From Laburnicola sp. R22_1 (taxonomy: Eukaryota > Ascomycota > Dothideomycetes > Pleosporales > Didymosphaeriaceae): DNA of 64,000 bases. This document shows, piece after piece, positions 30,959 to 42,436 of the stretch (position 1 is its first letter; every line of letters starts with the position of its first letter). Location: NCBI GenBank assembly GCA_014281115.1, contig JACONQ010000008.1:868001-932000 (forward strand), in the 5' to 3' direction. Below the pieces are notes generated by a model. The model was not told the origin of the DNA and did no database searches. It worked only from the letters and a program-made list of their open reading frames with translations. The position numbers and the translations under genes are program-made.

Positions 30959-32965
30959 ATGCAGTCCCTTGTGACGCCCTTCGGTACGTCCTGCTCCAAC
31001 CACCAGGCGAGCCTGGCGCTCGTGCCCGTCTGGCTGGACACGGCTGCTCTCCAAACCGCGACATGGGGCTGATCGATCCGTCAACCGCCAGGCTACAGCG
31101 CTGAGAGCTGCGGATACTGCAAAGATGCCTCGACCGGCCGCGCGCCAGACTCTCGTAAGTCCTGCTTCCATGCCGCTCCCGTTGGCTGCCTGCCGTGCTG
31201 GCAAGACGTCGGAAACGCTGTACTGTGTATCGAGCAATTGGCACCAGCATGGCGGCGTCTGATGTTGGGGCAAGCCGAGCGTCCCACGTGCAGCATCTGC
31301 ATCCTGCATCTCCCATAACAGCCGTACAACAGCCTGTCCCGGTCCGAGGCAAGCCGCCGCCAAGCGCGCCATCTGCGACCGCTACCCAGGGCTCAATTGC
31401 CGCCGTCTTCGCCAGATAGATACATCGTCACTAAATGCCATCTCTCCTTCCTAGCGTGCCTCGGCCACGGGAGACACCCACGGGGTGCCCAAAGGGGCCC
31501 AACAGAACGTGCTGACCGTTGTTACATAATCAGGAGCGAGCTACTACTTTTCGTCTGAAGCCTTGACGGTGGGAGTGTATCAGGGCCTGGTAGATCGAGG
31601 CTGGAGACGGTAAGCTCGGCCCACATCCCGCTGGGAGCTTCTTATGCTGAACGGCCCGAAGGTCAGGGACCGTCTTCTACAAGCCGGACGTGCGGCGCCA
31701 TTGCTGCCCGCACTACACTATCCGGTCAGTCTGTTCCCAAGACACAGGTGCTGGCCTAACGTGGTCGCAGACTTCCCGTAGCGTCCTTTGCACCTACTAG
31801 AGATCAACGACAGGCCATCAACAAGTGGAACAGATTCGTACTAGGAGACGAGTACTCCAAGGAGGCTGCCAACCTATATCCCAAGTCAAAGGAGTAAGTC
31901 TGCCAACCCCTGAGTGCTTAGCCATCTAAGCATCGTCCAGGGAGAAGGCGAGAGAGCGAAACACCTTCGATCTGGCTGGTGCCGTGCATGAGAGCGAGTA
32001 TCCAAACGTCAAGCGGCCGCCCGAGCCAGCACATCGCTTCGAGGTAACGCTCGAACCCGATCAGTTCACGAAAGAGAAGTATGAACTCTTTCGTGACTAC
32101 CAGCAGCATGTACACCATGAAAAGCCGTCAAAGATAACCGTTCCTTCTTTCAAGCGGTTCCTCTGCGATTCGCCACTGCGGCGGGAAACTGCACAACTGA
32201 ACGGAAAGACCCAGCAGCTTGGATCGTACCACCAATGCTACCGCCTAGACGGTCGACTCATTGCCATGGGCGTGCTAGATCTCCTGCCCCACTGCGTTAG
32301 CGGTGTTTACTTCCTCTATCACTCGGACTTCGAGAAGTGGAGTTTCGGCAAGTTGAGTGCCCTTCGAGAAGCCACCTTAGCGCTCGAGGGCAACTATCAG
32401 TATTACTATATGGGCTACTACATCCACTCCTGCGTTAAGATGAAGTATAAGGGAGAATACCGCCCACAGCATGTACTAGACCCGGAGTCTCTTGAATGGG
32501 ATCCTCTGGATGGCGAATTGCGCTCGCTTCTTGACCAGAAACATTATGTGTCGCTGTCGAGAGAACGTCGTTCAAAAGAAGTGGCACAGCGTGCTGGTGG
32601 TGATACGGAGATGACGGATGATGATACCAACGAGAACACGTATCCTACAGCGAGGGAGGCTAGTGATGCAGTTAGGAATGGTGTGTCGCTCTTCGAATTG
32701 AAAATACCCGGTGTGATGACTGCGGAAGACGTTGAGCAAGGCTACCAGCTCGGTCAACAACGTCTTTCCGCCCAGGGCAGAGTGTTCAAGGCCGAGGTGA
32801 GCTGCAAGTCCAACTACCTCGCAGCTATTGCTGACAACCCAGGATCTCATGGTATGGGAAGGCGGGGATATCCGTGAGGCTCAGTCCATTAAAGGCGTTG
32901 TGGCAGAATGTTGTGCTTGTCTGGGGCCTGATGTTGCGAAGCAAGTGGTCATTGTTCTAGGTTAG
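30959..32965 (+). CDS. ATE1: Arginyl-tRNA--protein transferase
   Basis: Seven exons (30959-30983, 31092-31154, 31534-31609, 31662-31724, 31771-31893, 31941-32796, 32843-32965) encode 442 aa, all junctions in frame. ATE1 adds arginine to N-terminal Asp/Glu (and oxidised Cys) of proteins, marking them for degradation by the Arg/N-degron pathway. Signatures: the N-terminal GYSAESCGYCKD cysteine pair, SYYFSSEALTVGVYQGLVDRG, YKPDVRRHCCPHYTIR with the essential Cys pair, then the C-terminal GNAT-like domain with SYHQCYRLDGRLIAMGVLDL and YYYMGYYIHSCVKMKYKG. Five introns are 46-108 nt, but the second is 379 nt, far longer than any other intron I model in the window. Confidence 0.95.
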
Positions 32966-33249
32966 GGACAGATCTTGTGCGATTAGCCAGCAGCAGCAGG
33001 CAATAGCTCTTCGTTCGTCTGACCTGTTTACCCGTCGGGAGAGTAGCACTTACTCAAATCTAGTGACAAACATCGTGAAATGATGCAGTGTGTAGTGTGG
33101 GTGATGTGTAAGACCTTCAAATGTTCGTCTAGCTGTAAACAGAATAGTTGCCAAGCACGATGCTTGCCTCGACCGAGGTGCCGATTTATCTCGTGGGGTG
33201 TCACCACCGCAGGGCTTCACTCCCAGTGTTCGTTCCAGGACAGAACATC

Positions 33250-34259
33250 ATGTCTGCAATCTCGCTCGTCGTGCGCCCCCGCGGTATGCATTAGCTTCTA
33301 TTATTCCAGCGCCGCACTAATGTCGTATCAGGCCGCCCGATCAAAAATCTGCCCGAGACAATCACAGTGAACCCAGATGACGATGCTGCACAGATCCACA
33401 AGAAGATCGCAGACGCCTCTCAGTTCTCTGTCCATCGATTGAAGATTACGAAAGGCAGCGATGGTACGCCGATTGGCAACACCAGCGACATTACGGTTCA
33501 CCAGACGGGGCTAAGGAACAAGAGCGCGATCGACGTGAAGGACTTGGGTAGGCGATCCGAATTCCACCTCGCCGGCAAGGCTAACTGAACATAACAGGCG
33601 CCCAAATCTCGTGGCGAACTGTCTTCATCGTAGAGTACCTCGGGCCTCTCCTTATCCATCCGCTCGTGTACTACGGCCGCCCACTGATTTACGGCACCTC
33701 GCAGCCGGCGTCGGAGCTCCAGAAGATCACCTTTATAATGTGCGTGCTGCATTTCCTGAAGCGCGAGTACGAGACGTTGTTCGTGCACCGCTTCTCGGCC
33801 GCCACAATGCCCGCACGAAACATTTTCAAAAACAGCGGCTATTACTGGATCTTCTCGGGGATCAACCTGGCATACTGGTCCTACGCTCCGTGGGCGCCCA
33901 CTGCAGGCCCTTCGAATCCACTGCTTACCTATACGGGTATCGCTCTCTACGTCTTTGGCGAAGTTTGCAATTTCAATACCCACATCGTGCTCAAGAACCT
34001 ACGCCGACCTGGCAGCGCCGACCGTGGCATTCCTCAAGGTTTCGGGTTCAATCTCGTCACATGCCCTAACTACATGTTTGAGACAATATCCTGGATTGGC
34101 GTTGCACTTGTGAATTGGAGTCTGAGCACCGTCTTATTCATCACCATCGCGGTTGCGCAGATGGCTGCCTGGGCCTGGAAGAAGGAGCGCAGGTATCGTA
34201 AGGAGTTTGGCGACAAGTACAAGAGGAAGCGCTATGCTATTTTGCCAGGTATCTACTGA
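33250..34259 (+). CDS. TSC13: Very-long-chain enoyl-CoA reductase (TSC13 family)
   Basis: Three exons (33250-33283, 33332-33547, 33598-34259) encode 303 aa, close to yeast Tsc13 (310 aa). It catalyses the last, NADPH-dependent step of each very-long-chain fatty acid elongation cycle in the ER, feeding sphingolipid synthesis. Seen: a ubiquitin-like N-terminal region; VEYLGPLLIHPLVYYGRP; HFLKREYETLFVHRFS; several membrane segments; FNLVTCPNYMFETISWIG, the C-terminal steroid 5-alpha-reductase-type motif; and the ending KEFGDKYKRKRYAILPGIY, which is highly conserved in the family. Confidence 0.95.
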
Positions 34260-35468
34260 GAATTGTGCTTCGTACATGACAGCTGCGTCGCACAGCGGTC
34301 AAAAAGTGTTTTCGGAGGATGCATTGTGATGGGAAAGCTTGTATCGTTGAGCCGTGAGTGAGGGCCCTGACCCTGAGGCTAGGTTGCGGGCTGCAGAGCC
34401 GATCTACGAGGCCGTTATGGATAACCTGTTCGCATCAGTTGCTCCACCGCCACGACGCAGGCATGTGTCACTTGGACGTTTTGGCGGATTCCCAAAATAG
34501 CTCGATCACACATTACCGTAGAGCAATCTGGGGCACACAATCACATTGATGACACGTGCCATGCCCAAACGATGTGTGGAGATATTGAAAGCGCATCAAG
34601 CATCGGTTCGAAATGCTGTTTCTTAGACTCTCGGTGGCACCGAAGCAGGCTACCCTGTATATGCAAGGCAGCAAGGATTTCGTGCCTGCGGTGAACATCA
34701 CGCCACCCCTCAGCTGTAGTCCAACCAGTTGACCGAACCGTATCGCCTTTTTTCAGGCACTCTTTTCAGGCTGCCCACTGAAGCTGTGATGCGGTACAGC
34801 TGGGCGCTTGCTGCGAAATCCAGCGTATAGCAAGGAACTATCGTGTCTCATTATTGTGCTCAGTTTCGTGCGGTTTGTGATGGCAGCTGTGCGGTTGCAG
34901 GCGCGGTCGCCGTGATAAATGGTAGCCTGGCGATTGGGCGTCGCGGCGAGCCGAGCCAAAGCGCTGCGCGCGGCAGGGTCTGGCGGCGGGGAAGCGTCGC
35001 GATTTCAGCTGGAGGGCTGAGAGAGTACGCCTGAACGACGGGCGCGGTCAGTCAGCTGGGAGGACTTTACGGCGTGCGTGCATATAAGCATTGCGCTGCA
35101 CTGCATTGAACTGAATTGAACGGCTGTTCACCCCGCTTGTTTGTTGATTGATCACGAGAGCCGCCTTGGACTCTGGGGAAAAGAAATTTTACTGTTTCTT
35201 TTCTTCTTCCGGTTATCGGACGATATATAGCAGCCTCGTGGACCTCGTGGACGTTACGATTTGAGAGGTCTTCGAGAAGGTTGCCTGAAAGACGAGATTT
35301 TGGTTGACGGTGGAGGGTTATTGTTCTAGGGATTTTGCTAGTGGACTATTGTAAAGGTATGCCGTCTCCTTTTCTTCGCAGTTTGGCAGGCAGGAATATT
35401 GACTCAGTTGACGTTAAGGCTTGAGAGATAATCTTAAGTGCTTCTAGATCCTGCAATCAATATTCACC
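34260..35468. other. Intergenic and promoter region of the Ppo gene
   Basis: About 1.2 kb without a supported gene. ATATATAG at about 35223-35230 is a TATA-type element. A GTATGC donor (35357) and a CTTCTAG acceptor (35447) frame a 91-nt 5'-untranslated intron candidate just ahead of the ATG at 35469. Confidence 0.45.
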
Positions 35469-38400
35469 ATGTCGTTGAATACGTACCAGGACCATGTCGA
35501 CACGCGTACCGGCACCTCCCCCCCAAAACCGGATGAACTTTCAGAACTCGATAAGCTGCAACAGACATTGGGTAGCTCATTCAAGAGACTAGCCAACCTC
35601 GTCGGCGCGTCAATTGCGCCTGTACCAAATGGAACAGGAGATGGATCGAAGTTGCTACCAGAACCAGAAAGTGACGATGTTCTACTGAAAAAGATCGGAG
35701 CCGGTCTGCATGATCTGTCGCATCTTGGCGTAACTGATATCAAGACACTTCTTGAGATCCAGGCAAGTAAAATGTCCGGCGAACCCACAGACGACAAAGA
35801 CTACCTCATGGAAGGCCTGATCCGGACTGCGGCCAAGTTACCTGATGGCTCGAAGAATCGGGACAAGTTGACTGGACAGTTCCTCACTCAACTTTGGAAT
35901 GACCTTGAGCACCCGCCACTTTCGTATCTGGGGGAGAAGTATCAATATCGCTCTGCGGATGGATCCTTCAACAGCCTGGTGCATCCGCAGCTCGGCGCAG
36001 CAGGTACTCCATATGCCAGGACAGTCAAGCCGAGCATGATACAGACACCCTGCAGACCAGATGCAGGGGTTGTGTTCGACAGCGTCATGACGCGGAAACA
36101 TGCAGAGCTGCACCCAAATCGCATATCCAGCGTGCTGTTCTACCTCGCTTCAATCATCATCCACGACTGCTTCCGCACGGACCACAGGGACTACTCCAAC
36201 TCACTAACGTCTTCGTATCTGGATCTATCGCCGCTGTATGGTAGCAATCAGGATGAGCAGAATCTGATGCGGACGTTTGCGGACGGCAAGCTGAAGCCGG
36301 ACTGCTTTTCAGAGCAACGGTTGCTCTTGTTTCCACCAGGTGTGGGCTGTCTCCTCATCATGTTCAATCGATTCCACAATCACGTCGTGGAAAATCTGGC
36401 ACGAATCAACGAGGGCAACCGGTTCCCCAAGCCTGCGGCACCAGAGGATCCCAAGGACGAAAAGAAAGCTGAAACTTACAAGGCGCAGCTCGCCAAGTAT
36501 GACAACGATTTGTTCCAAACCGGTCGACTGGTCACTTGTGGTCTCTATGTCAACATCATTCTGATCGACTACGTGCGCACCATTCTGGATCTGAACCGCA
36601 CGGACAGCAACTGGCAGTTAAACCCTCGTGCAGATATCAAGGATCTACCCATGGGCGTAGGAAACCAAGTTTCAGCCGAATTTAATTTGGTGTACAGGTG
36701 GCATTCGACAGTCTCGGATCGGGACGAAAAATGGACACAAGAACTTTGGGATGACTTGTTCGGCAAAGGTCGTGATCCTAAAACAGTGGAGACCCGCGAG
36801 TTCGTGATGAGGCTCAATGAGATGTACGGCAAGAAGGTGGAGAATGACCCTGGAAAGCGAAAATTCAGTGGGCTTGAGCGAGACGATAAAGGCAGATTGC
36901 CGGATCAGCCTCTGGTCGATATCCTCGTTTCTAGCGTCGAGGATTGCGCCAACTCGTTTGGCCCCAATCGCGTACCTGCGGTCATGCGGGCTATCGAAGT
37001 CCTTGGTATTGAACAGTCTCGCTCCTGGAACTTGGGCTCCCTCAACGAGTTCAGAAAGTACTTTGGCCTCGAACCGCATACTTCATTCGACGACATTACT
37101 TCCGACAAATATGTCGCCGAGCAGTTGAAGCATCTGTACGACCACCCCGACAAAGTAGAGATCTATCCCGGTATCGTAGTCGAGGATGCAAAGAAGCCAA
37201 TGTGTCCTGGATCAGGGCTTACGCCTTCGTATACGGTCTCGAGAGCAGTGCTGTCCGATGCGGTAGCGCTTGTGCGGGGCGATCGCTTTTACACACGCGA
37301 CTACAATCCACGCACCCTTACCAACTGGGGCTATGCGCAAGCAGACTCCGACCTCAGCGTGGACAACGGCTGCGTCTTCTATAAGCTCTTCTTGAGCGCA
37401 TTTCCGCAGCACTTCGCGCAAAACAGCGTCTACGCACACTACCCGCTTACCATTCCTTCAGCAATGGAAGTAGCCCTCAAAGACCCGAGCGTTAACAAAG
37501 CACATCTGTATAACTTCGACAAGCCGGTCTTCACGCCGAAACTACAGCCTATATACGACTACAAGACCGCGACTGAGGTCATCAAGACTCAGGATACATT
37601 CAAGGTGGCCTGGGGAAAAGAGATGGTGTATCTCATGGGCTCACCCGCAAAGGACTTGATGCTCACGGGCGATGAACATAAGGATCAAATCTCGCGCTCC
37701 ATCATGGAGAAAGCGCTCTACGTCCAAGGCTGGGAGAATGAAGTTCGCGCATACTATTCAACCAAGACGCGCGAGCTGCTTGCAAAGAAGAGCTGCAAGA
37801 TTGCAGATTTCAACCAAGTCGACGTCATCCGCGACATTGGGAACCTCGCACACGTCCACTTCGTCAGCGAACTCTTCATGCTACCGCTGAAAACCGACGC
37901 TGCTCCCTGCGGCGTCTTCACCGAAGCAGAAATGTACCTCATCATGGCCGGCGTCCTAGCGCTCGTCTTCAGCGACGTCGACCCCGCCCAAAGTTTCCTG
38001 CTGCAACTCAAGTCCCAAAAGGCCGTCCAGGTCCTAGGCAACCTCACCGAAGCCAACGTAAAATCCATCTCCATGCTAGGCACGCTATCCAAACTAATGC
38101 ACTTAATCTGGCCGCACGACTCGCAGCTCAAAAGCTACGGCATCCACTTCATCCAGCGCCTGCTGGACACAGGCATGGAGCCCGAACACCTCGTCTGGGG
38201 CCAGATGCTCAGCACCGCAGGCGGAATGGTGAGTTCGCAGGGCCAACTCTTCGCCCAGATCATCGAGTACTTCTTGCTAGGCGACGGCAAAGCGCACTGG
38301 CCTAAGGTCCAAGAACTGGCCATGCAGGACACGGACGCAGCGTTCGAGCTGCTCACGCATTATACCATGGAAGCCAGCCGTCTCGCAGGCGAAACAGCCG

Positions 38401-38876
38401 TCCTACGCTCCGCTGCAAAAGACACGATGCTCACTGACGCGGCGGGCAAAACGCTCCATCTCAAAAAGGGCGAGCGTGTCTTCGTTAACCTCCGCGCTGC
38501 ATCGCACGACCCCGCCGTCTTCCCGGACCCACACAAACTCGACATCACCAGGCCCATGGACGCGTACATTCATCTCGGCACGGGCCCGGACCCGTGTCTC
38601 GGTCTCCCCATGGCGAAGATTGCGCTCACCGCCATGCTGAAAGAGGTTGCGCGGTTGAAGGGGTTGAGGCCGGCGAGGGGCGCGCAGGGGAAGGTGCATA
38701 AGGTGGAGAAGAGTAGGGGTGGGGTGGAGGTGGGGGAGGAGTATGTGTATCATGCTTATTTGACGGAGATGTGGGATGGCTTTTGGCCGTTTCCTTGTGG
38801 TGAGTTTGGCTGTTGCTATGTGTGATGAGGTGGTTGCTAATTATGTGTAGCATTGAAGGTTAATTGGGATGATTAG
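35469..38876 (+). CDS. Psi-producing fatty-acid oxygenase (Ppo; dioxygenase-P450 fusion)
   Basis: Exon 35469-38799 plus a nine-codon terminal exon 38851-38876 (51-nt intron) give 1118 aa, the usual size for Ppo proteins. These enzymes oxidise linoleic and oleic acid to hydroxylated oxylipins (psi factors) that control sporulation. The N-terminal heme peroxidase domain shows LTSSYLDLSPLYG, FNRFHNHVVENLA and the catalytic YRWHS with Tyr and proximal His. The C-terminal P450 domain (from about residue 650) has the heme ligand in HLGTGPDPCLGLPM. A Cys at this position, as here, is what PpoA-type enzymes keep and PpoC-type enzymes lack, so a complete bifunctional enzyme is likely. Such a long uninterrupted coding exon is notable, as many ppo genes have several introns. 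Confidence 0.93.
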
Positions 38877-39565
38877 GTGGGTTGGTTGTGGGGGGGGTGG
38901 GTGGGAGGTTTGTTGGGGATGATGGGATGAATGGATGGGATGGAGATGGAAAAGATGACGAGTATGGTAGAGGTGGCAGATGTGAGACATGATGACAGAG
39001 GATAATTTTCTCATGCATCACTTCTCGCATGCGGTTAAGAATGTATTATTCTACGGGAGGCACACTGAATAGCAATGAATTTCTGCTGTCATTGACACAA
39101 AATGCATATCGAAGTCACGTCAGTGTACAAGGAAAATTTTCACTATATGCGTCAGTCATTAACCTTCAAGACGTTCATCACTGACTGGGTTCTGAGCAAT
39201 GTCGCCGTTATTCAATTTATAGTAACCACGTGACCGTCCCATATTAAAGTGTGCTGGTTGGTGATTCTTTCAGCCCTACTTGACAACTTTTGCGCCGTGA
39301 TTGTCGTCATGTTCTTAGTATCTTCACGACGGTCAGACTGTTTTCGTGTTAATACGCACATGATTTCTCAATATTACATATGTACTATCAGCAGAAGCAG
39401 TCTACAAAATATCAAGAGAGCCGATTAAGACGATCCAATGCCATTATAATCTAACCATTACATCCAGCTCCGTAACCAGTCCAACAAGTGAATGCAAGGA
39501 AAAATAAAGTCTATAAAAAGGGAGGAGACCCAGCGCTATGCGTTCAAGAAGAGAAGAAGAGGGGC
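38877..39565. other. Intergenic region between convergent genes
   Basis: About 690 bp; starts with a G-rich run (GTGGGGGGGGTGGGTGGG near 38888) and becomes A/T rich. No supported gene. Confidence 0.4.
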
Positions 39566-40492
39566 TTAGTAGCCAGTGCCAGTGTTGCCAGTGTTGTAGC
39601 CAGCGGGGGAAGATGCGGCCGGAGGAGCGGAGGAGACCATAGTCGACATGGTGGAAGGGCCTGAGCCATAGCCAGCACCGCCGCCAGGTGCAGACAGGGA
39701 GGGTGAAGGGCTGCTTCCGCTGCCGCTGCCATAGCCGTCACCTCCAGTGGGAGGAGTGGGCTGAGATGCGGCGGCGCTCGACTTGGACCCACCGCCATAG
39801 CTGCCTCCACCGTTCTGGCCTCTGTGGCTACCGCCGTAGCTACCGCCGCCATTCTGACCTCCATGGTTGCCGCCTCCATAGCTTCCTCCATGGCTTCCAC
39901 CGCCATAGCTTCCACCTTTGTTGCCACCTCCATAGCTTCTTCCCTTGTGACCCCACTTTCCACCCCACGGCTTCTTGCCCCACTTTCCGGGCTTCTTCCC
40001 ACCCCACTTTCCAGGTTTCTTTCCACCAGATTGGTAGCCACCGCCATGTCCATGTCCAGATCCAGATCCAGAGCCATAACCAGAGCCTGAGCCCGAACCA
40101 GAGCCCGAGCCATAGCCAGACCCGCCATTGCCAGGAGCAGGGGTGGGCATGGAACCGCTACCACCGCCGTATCCAGGGCCTGCGGAAGAAACAGACACAA
40201 CGATGGACGATGCTGATTCCGAGGGACCAGTACCGTATCCGCCACCAGGCGCAGACACTGCTGGTGCTGAGGGGGAGGGTGCAGATCCATATCCGCCACC
40301 AGGGGCAGAGGCTACAGCAGAAGGCGTAGGAGCAGCATGGTAGCCCGCCGCGCTGGTAGAGCTGGAAACAGCGACAACAGATGAAGATTCGGCACCGCCG
40401 GATCCATAACCCTCGGCCGAGGCGAGGGTGAGAAGTTGAAGAGCAAAGACAAGGCTGCTAAGCACACCAGTGGGCTTGGAGATGACGGCCAT
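39566..40492 (-). CDS. Secreted Gly/Tyr/Ser-rich repeat protein
   Basis: Single exon, 308 aa from ATG 40492. A signal peptide (MAVISKPTGVLSSLVFALQL, ending about ALASA at residue 26) is followed by low-complexity repeats: GGGYGSAPSPSAP and GSGSGYGSGSG units, a central basic block with KKPGKWGGKKPGKWGKK, then GGSYGGG/NHGGQNGG repeats, and a Ser/Ala/Gly tail. Composition resembles fungal cell-wall or secreted glycine-rich proteins and some repeat effectors. There is no Cys-rich or GPI-anchor signal that I can see. Repeat copy number is likely to vary between strains. Confidence 0.75.
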   Translation of the reverse strand: MAVISKPTGVLSSLVFALQLLTLASAEGYGSGGAESSSVVAVSSSTSAAGYHAAPTPSAVASAPGGGYGSAPSPSAPAVSAPGGGYGTGPSESASSIVVSVSSAGPGYGGGSGSMPTPAPGNGGSGYGSGSGSGSGSGYGSGSGSGHGHGGGYQSGGKKPGKWGGKKPGKWGKKPWGGKWGHKGRSYGGGNKGGSYGGGSHGGSYGGGNHGGQNGGGSYGGSHRGQNGGGSYGGGSKSSAAASQPTPPTGGDGYGSGSGSSPSPSLSAPGGGAGYGSGPSTMSTMVSSAPPAASSPAGYNTGNTGTGY

Positions 40493-42436
40493 TGTTGCGA
40501 ATTGTTTGAAAAAGAACTAACGAATGTAGTAGTAGTGGTTAGAAAAAAACGAATGACTTTTTTTTGTTTGGGGGAAATGAAAAGACTGTTGCTGTGGAGT
40601 TGAGGAACTGGTTGGTGACGGGGAGAAAACATTGCGTTGAGGAGACGCATGCTATATACTACTCAGAGGTAGCACTGTCCATGCCCCCATGGCCGCCCAT
40701 ACACGCGTCTCCGGTGCATGCTCATTGCTCATGCTCAACACCGAAGATTATTGTTTCGACAAACAGAGAAACAAAGCTCTAGGCCTGGTTTCATGAAACT
40801 CCGTTCGACGGGCCAGGCGGTCGACCTGGGGTGCTCAGTGTCCGTGGGGATCAGAGCGTCGATCTTTGCGGAGGGTAGCGGACCAGCAAGCGTACAAGAC
40901 GGCCTGGCCCCAGCGCTGATGCAGGAACGAGTGTGGACTCATCGAAGGCGTCGTGACAAGCATCGGACAATGGGGCGGGCCAATGCTCCCGTAAGGCGAA
41001 GTGCGTGGGGCAGCCATCTCATTGGCTCGCTTATCTCCAATGCGAACTTCGTGAACTCTGTCAAGTCCGCCGGGGTTCCTGATTCCACACACATTCCGGG
41101 GTTTGACTGAATACGGGCGTCGGACGGCCATTTATGACCTGCACTGGTCGTTCCCCCTTTTGCTGAGCGTGTAGCTGTTCCCCGGGGCGTATAGTTACCG
41201 AAGCGGGTTAGCTGTACGCTCGCGCGATCGCTCTCACGAGAATGTTCGTCGACCTCATCTCCGCCTGGCTGATGTCGTACGGGAGGCTCCCGGAATTCAG
41301 AAAGCTTGCTAATACCTACATGGCATCAGCGATCGAGTCGAATGTTCTCGCGCGTCCACATGGACAGAAGACGCGAAAGTGTTGGTTGGACTCTCCGCGA
41401 TTCCGAACCCTAGTAGTTCACTTATCCGGACAAAGCTACAGTACTCAGTCCAGAATAAGCAATGCAAGAGCAGAAAAGGTGGAAACTTTTGACTAACACA
41501 GAGCATAACATTGTTGGCCTGCGGTTGTACAAAACGCGTCCCATGCTCGATGCAAATGGCTCATGCACATCGCGCTTTTATGGGGCGACCTATTTTGTCC
41601 ACCTTTGCTGACATGCATCCACAATTCAAGGCTTCTTGATAGAATCTTGCATCCGCAAACATTATAAAGAAAATCTATATTCTTGAACTTGCCCAGTCAT
41701 TATACAGATTCAATTATCCTCAGACTTGCCCCATGTGCGTGGACTAACAAACGCATGACTTGGAGCTGTTTATCAGATGTTCGTGGCGCAATGTTTGCCT
41801 GCAATACCATTTCGCGATACTATGTATCTCACACTGCACATCCTAGCTAAACAGGGGCCACTTGCCTGAGCGTCCAGCGTATAGCGGAACACAAGCTGAC
41901 CTCAGTTTGCGTTTCCGTCATAAACCGCATAGGGCACTGGTGGCCTGTGGACAATGCATCCATATTAGCCTAAGCGTATCATGTCTCCTGTAAGTTCTCG
42001 CCGTCTACCTAGTCCTTCAACACGGTCTGGTCCACCGCAAGTCAAACACCGAAGCCTTCTTTTTCGATATGCTGCTGTTATTGCGTCTTCTTTCTGAGTG
42101 TGCAAACACTCCAGCCCTACAACAGAATTTGTGATTCGACGAAATGCCAAATAGAAAAGAAACTACTTCAACAATGTCTAATGCGGCTGAACTGAAGGTA
42201 GCCGTTTCGCAGCACGGTTGAATTATTGAACATAGCGGCCCCTTGAGAGAAGGGTGCTAATAATATTCGATACAGGTATAAGAACATGTGTGCAACAGGT
42301 TGCATACGCAGAGTCGCAGGCATAGAAGTGTACCGCAGCGGGGTTTATATTTAGCGCTACGAATGATGTGCATGCGGATGAATGAATGAATGAATCAACA
42401 TGCGCACGAACTAGTCCATGCCAAATATGACTCACA
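40493..42436. other. Intergenic region, including a (GAAT)4 microsatellite
   Basis: About 1.9 kb without a supported gene. CTATATACTA near 40653 could be the TATA element (GTATATAG on the minus strand) of the secreted repeat protein gene. A (GAAT)4 run lies at 42380-42395. Short frames in 40700-41500 look random. Confidence 0.4.

Noticed and set aside
30737..31372. 211-codon minus-strand open frame
   Set aside because: Overlaps ATE1 exons 1-2 and G/C-rich promoter sequence; no recognisable features.
34596..34625. GGTTCGAAAT, resembling a tRNA T-loop
   Set aside because: No cloverleaf arms or matching D-loop around it; no tRNA gene supported anywhere in the window.
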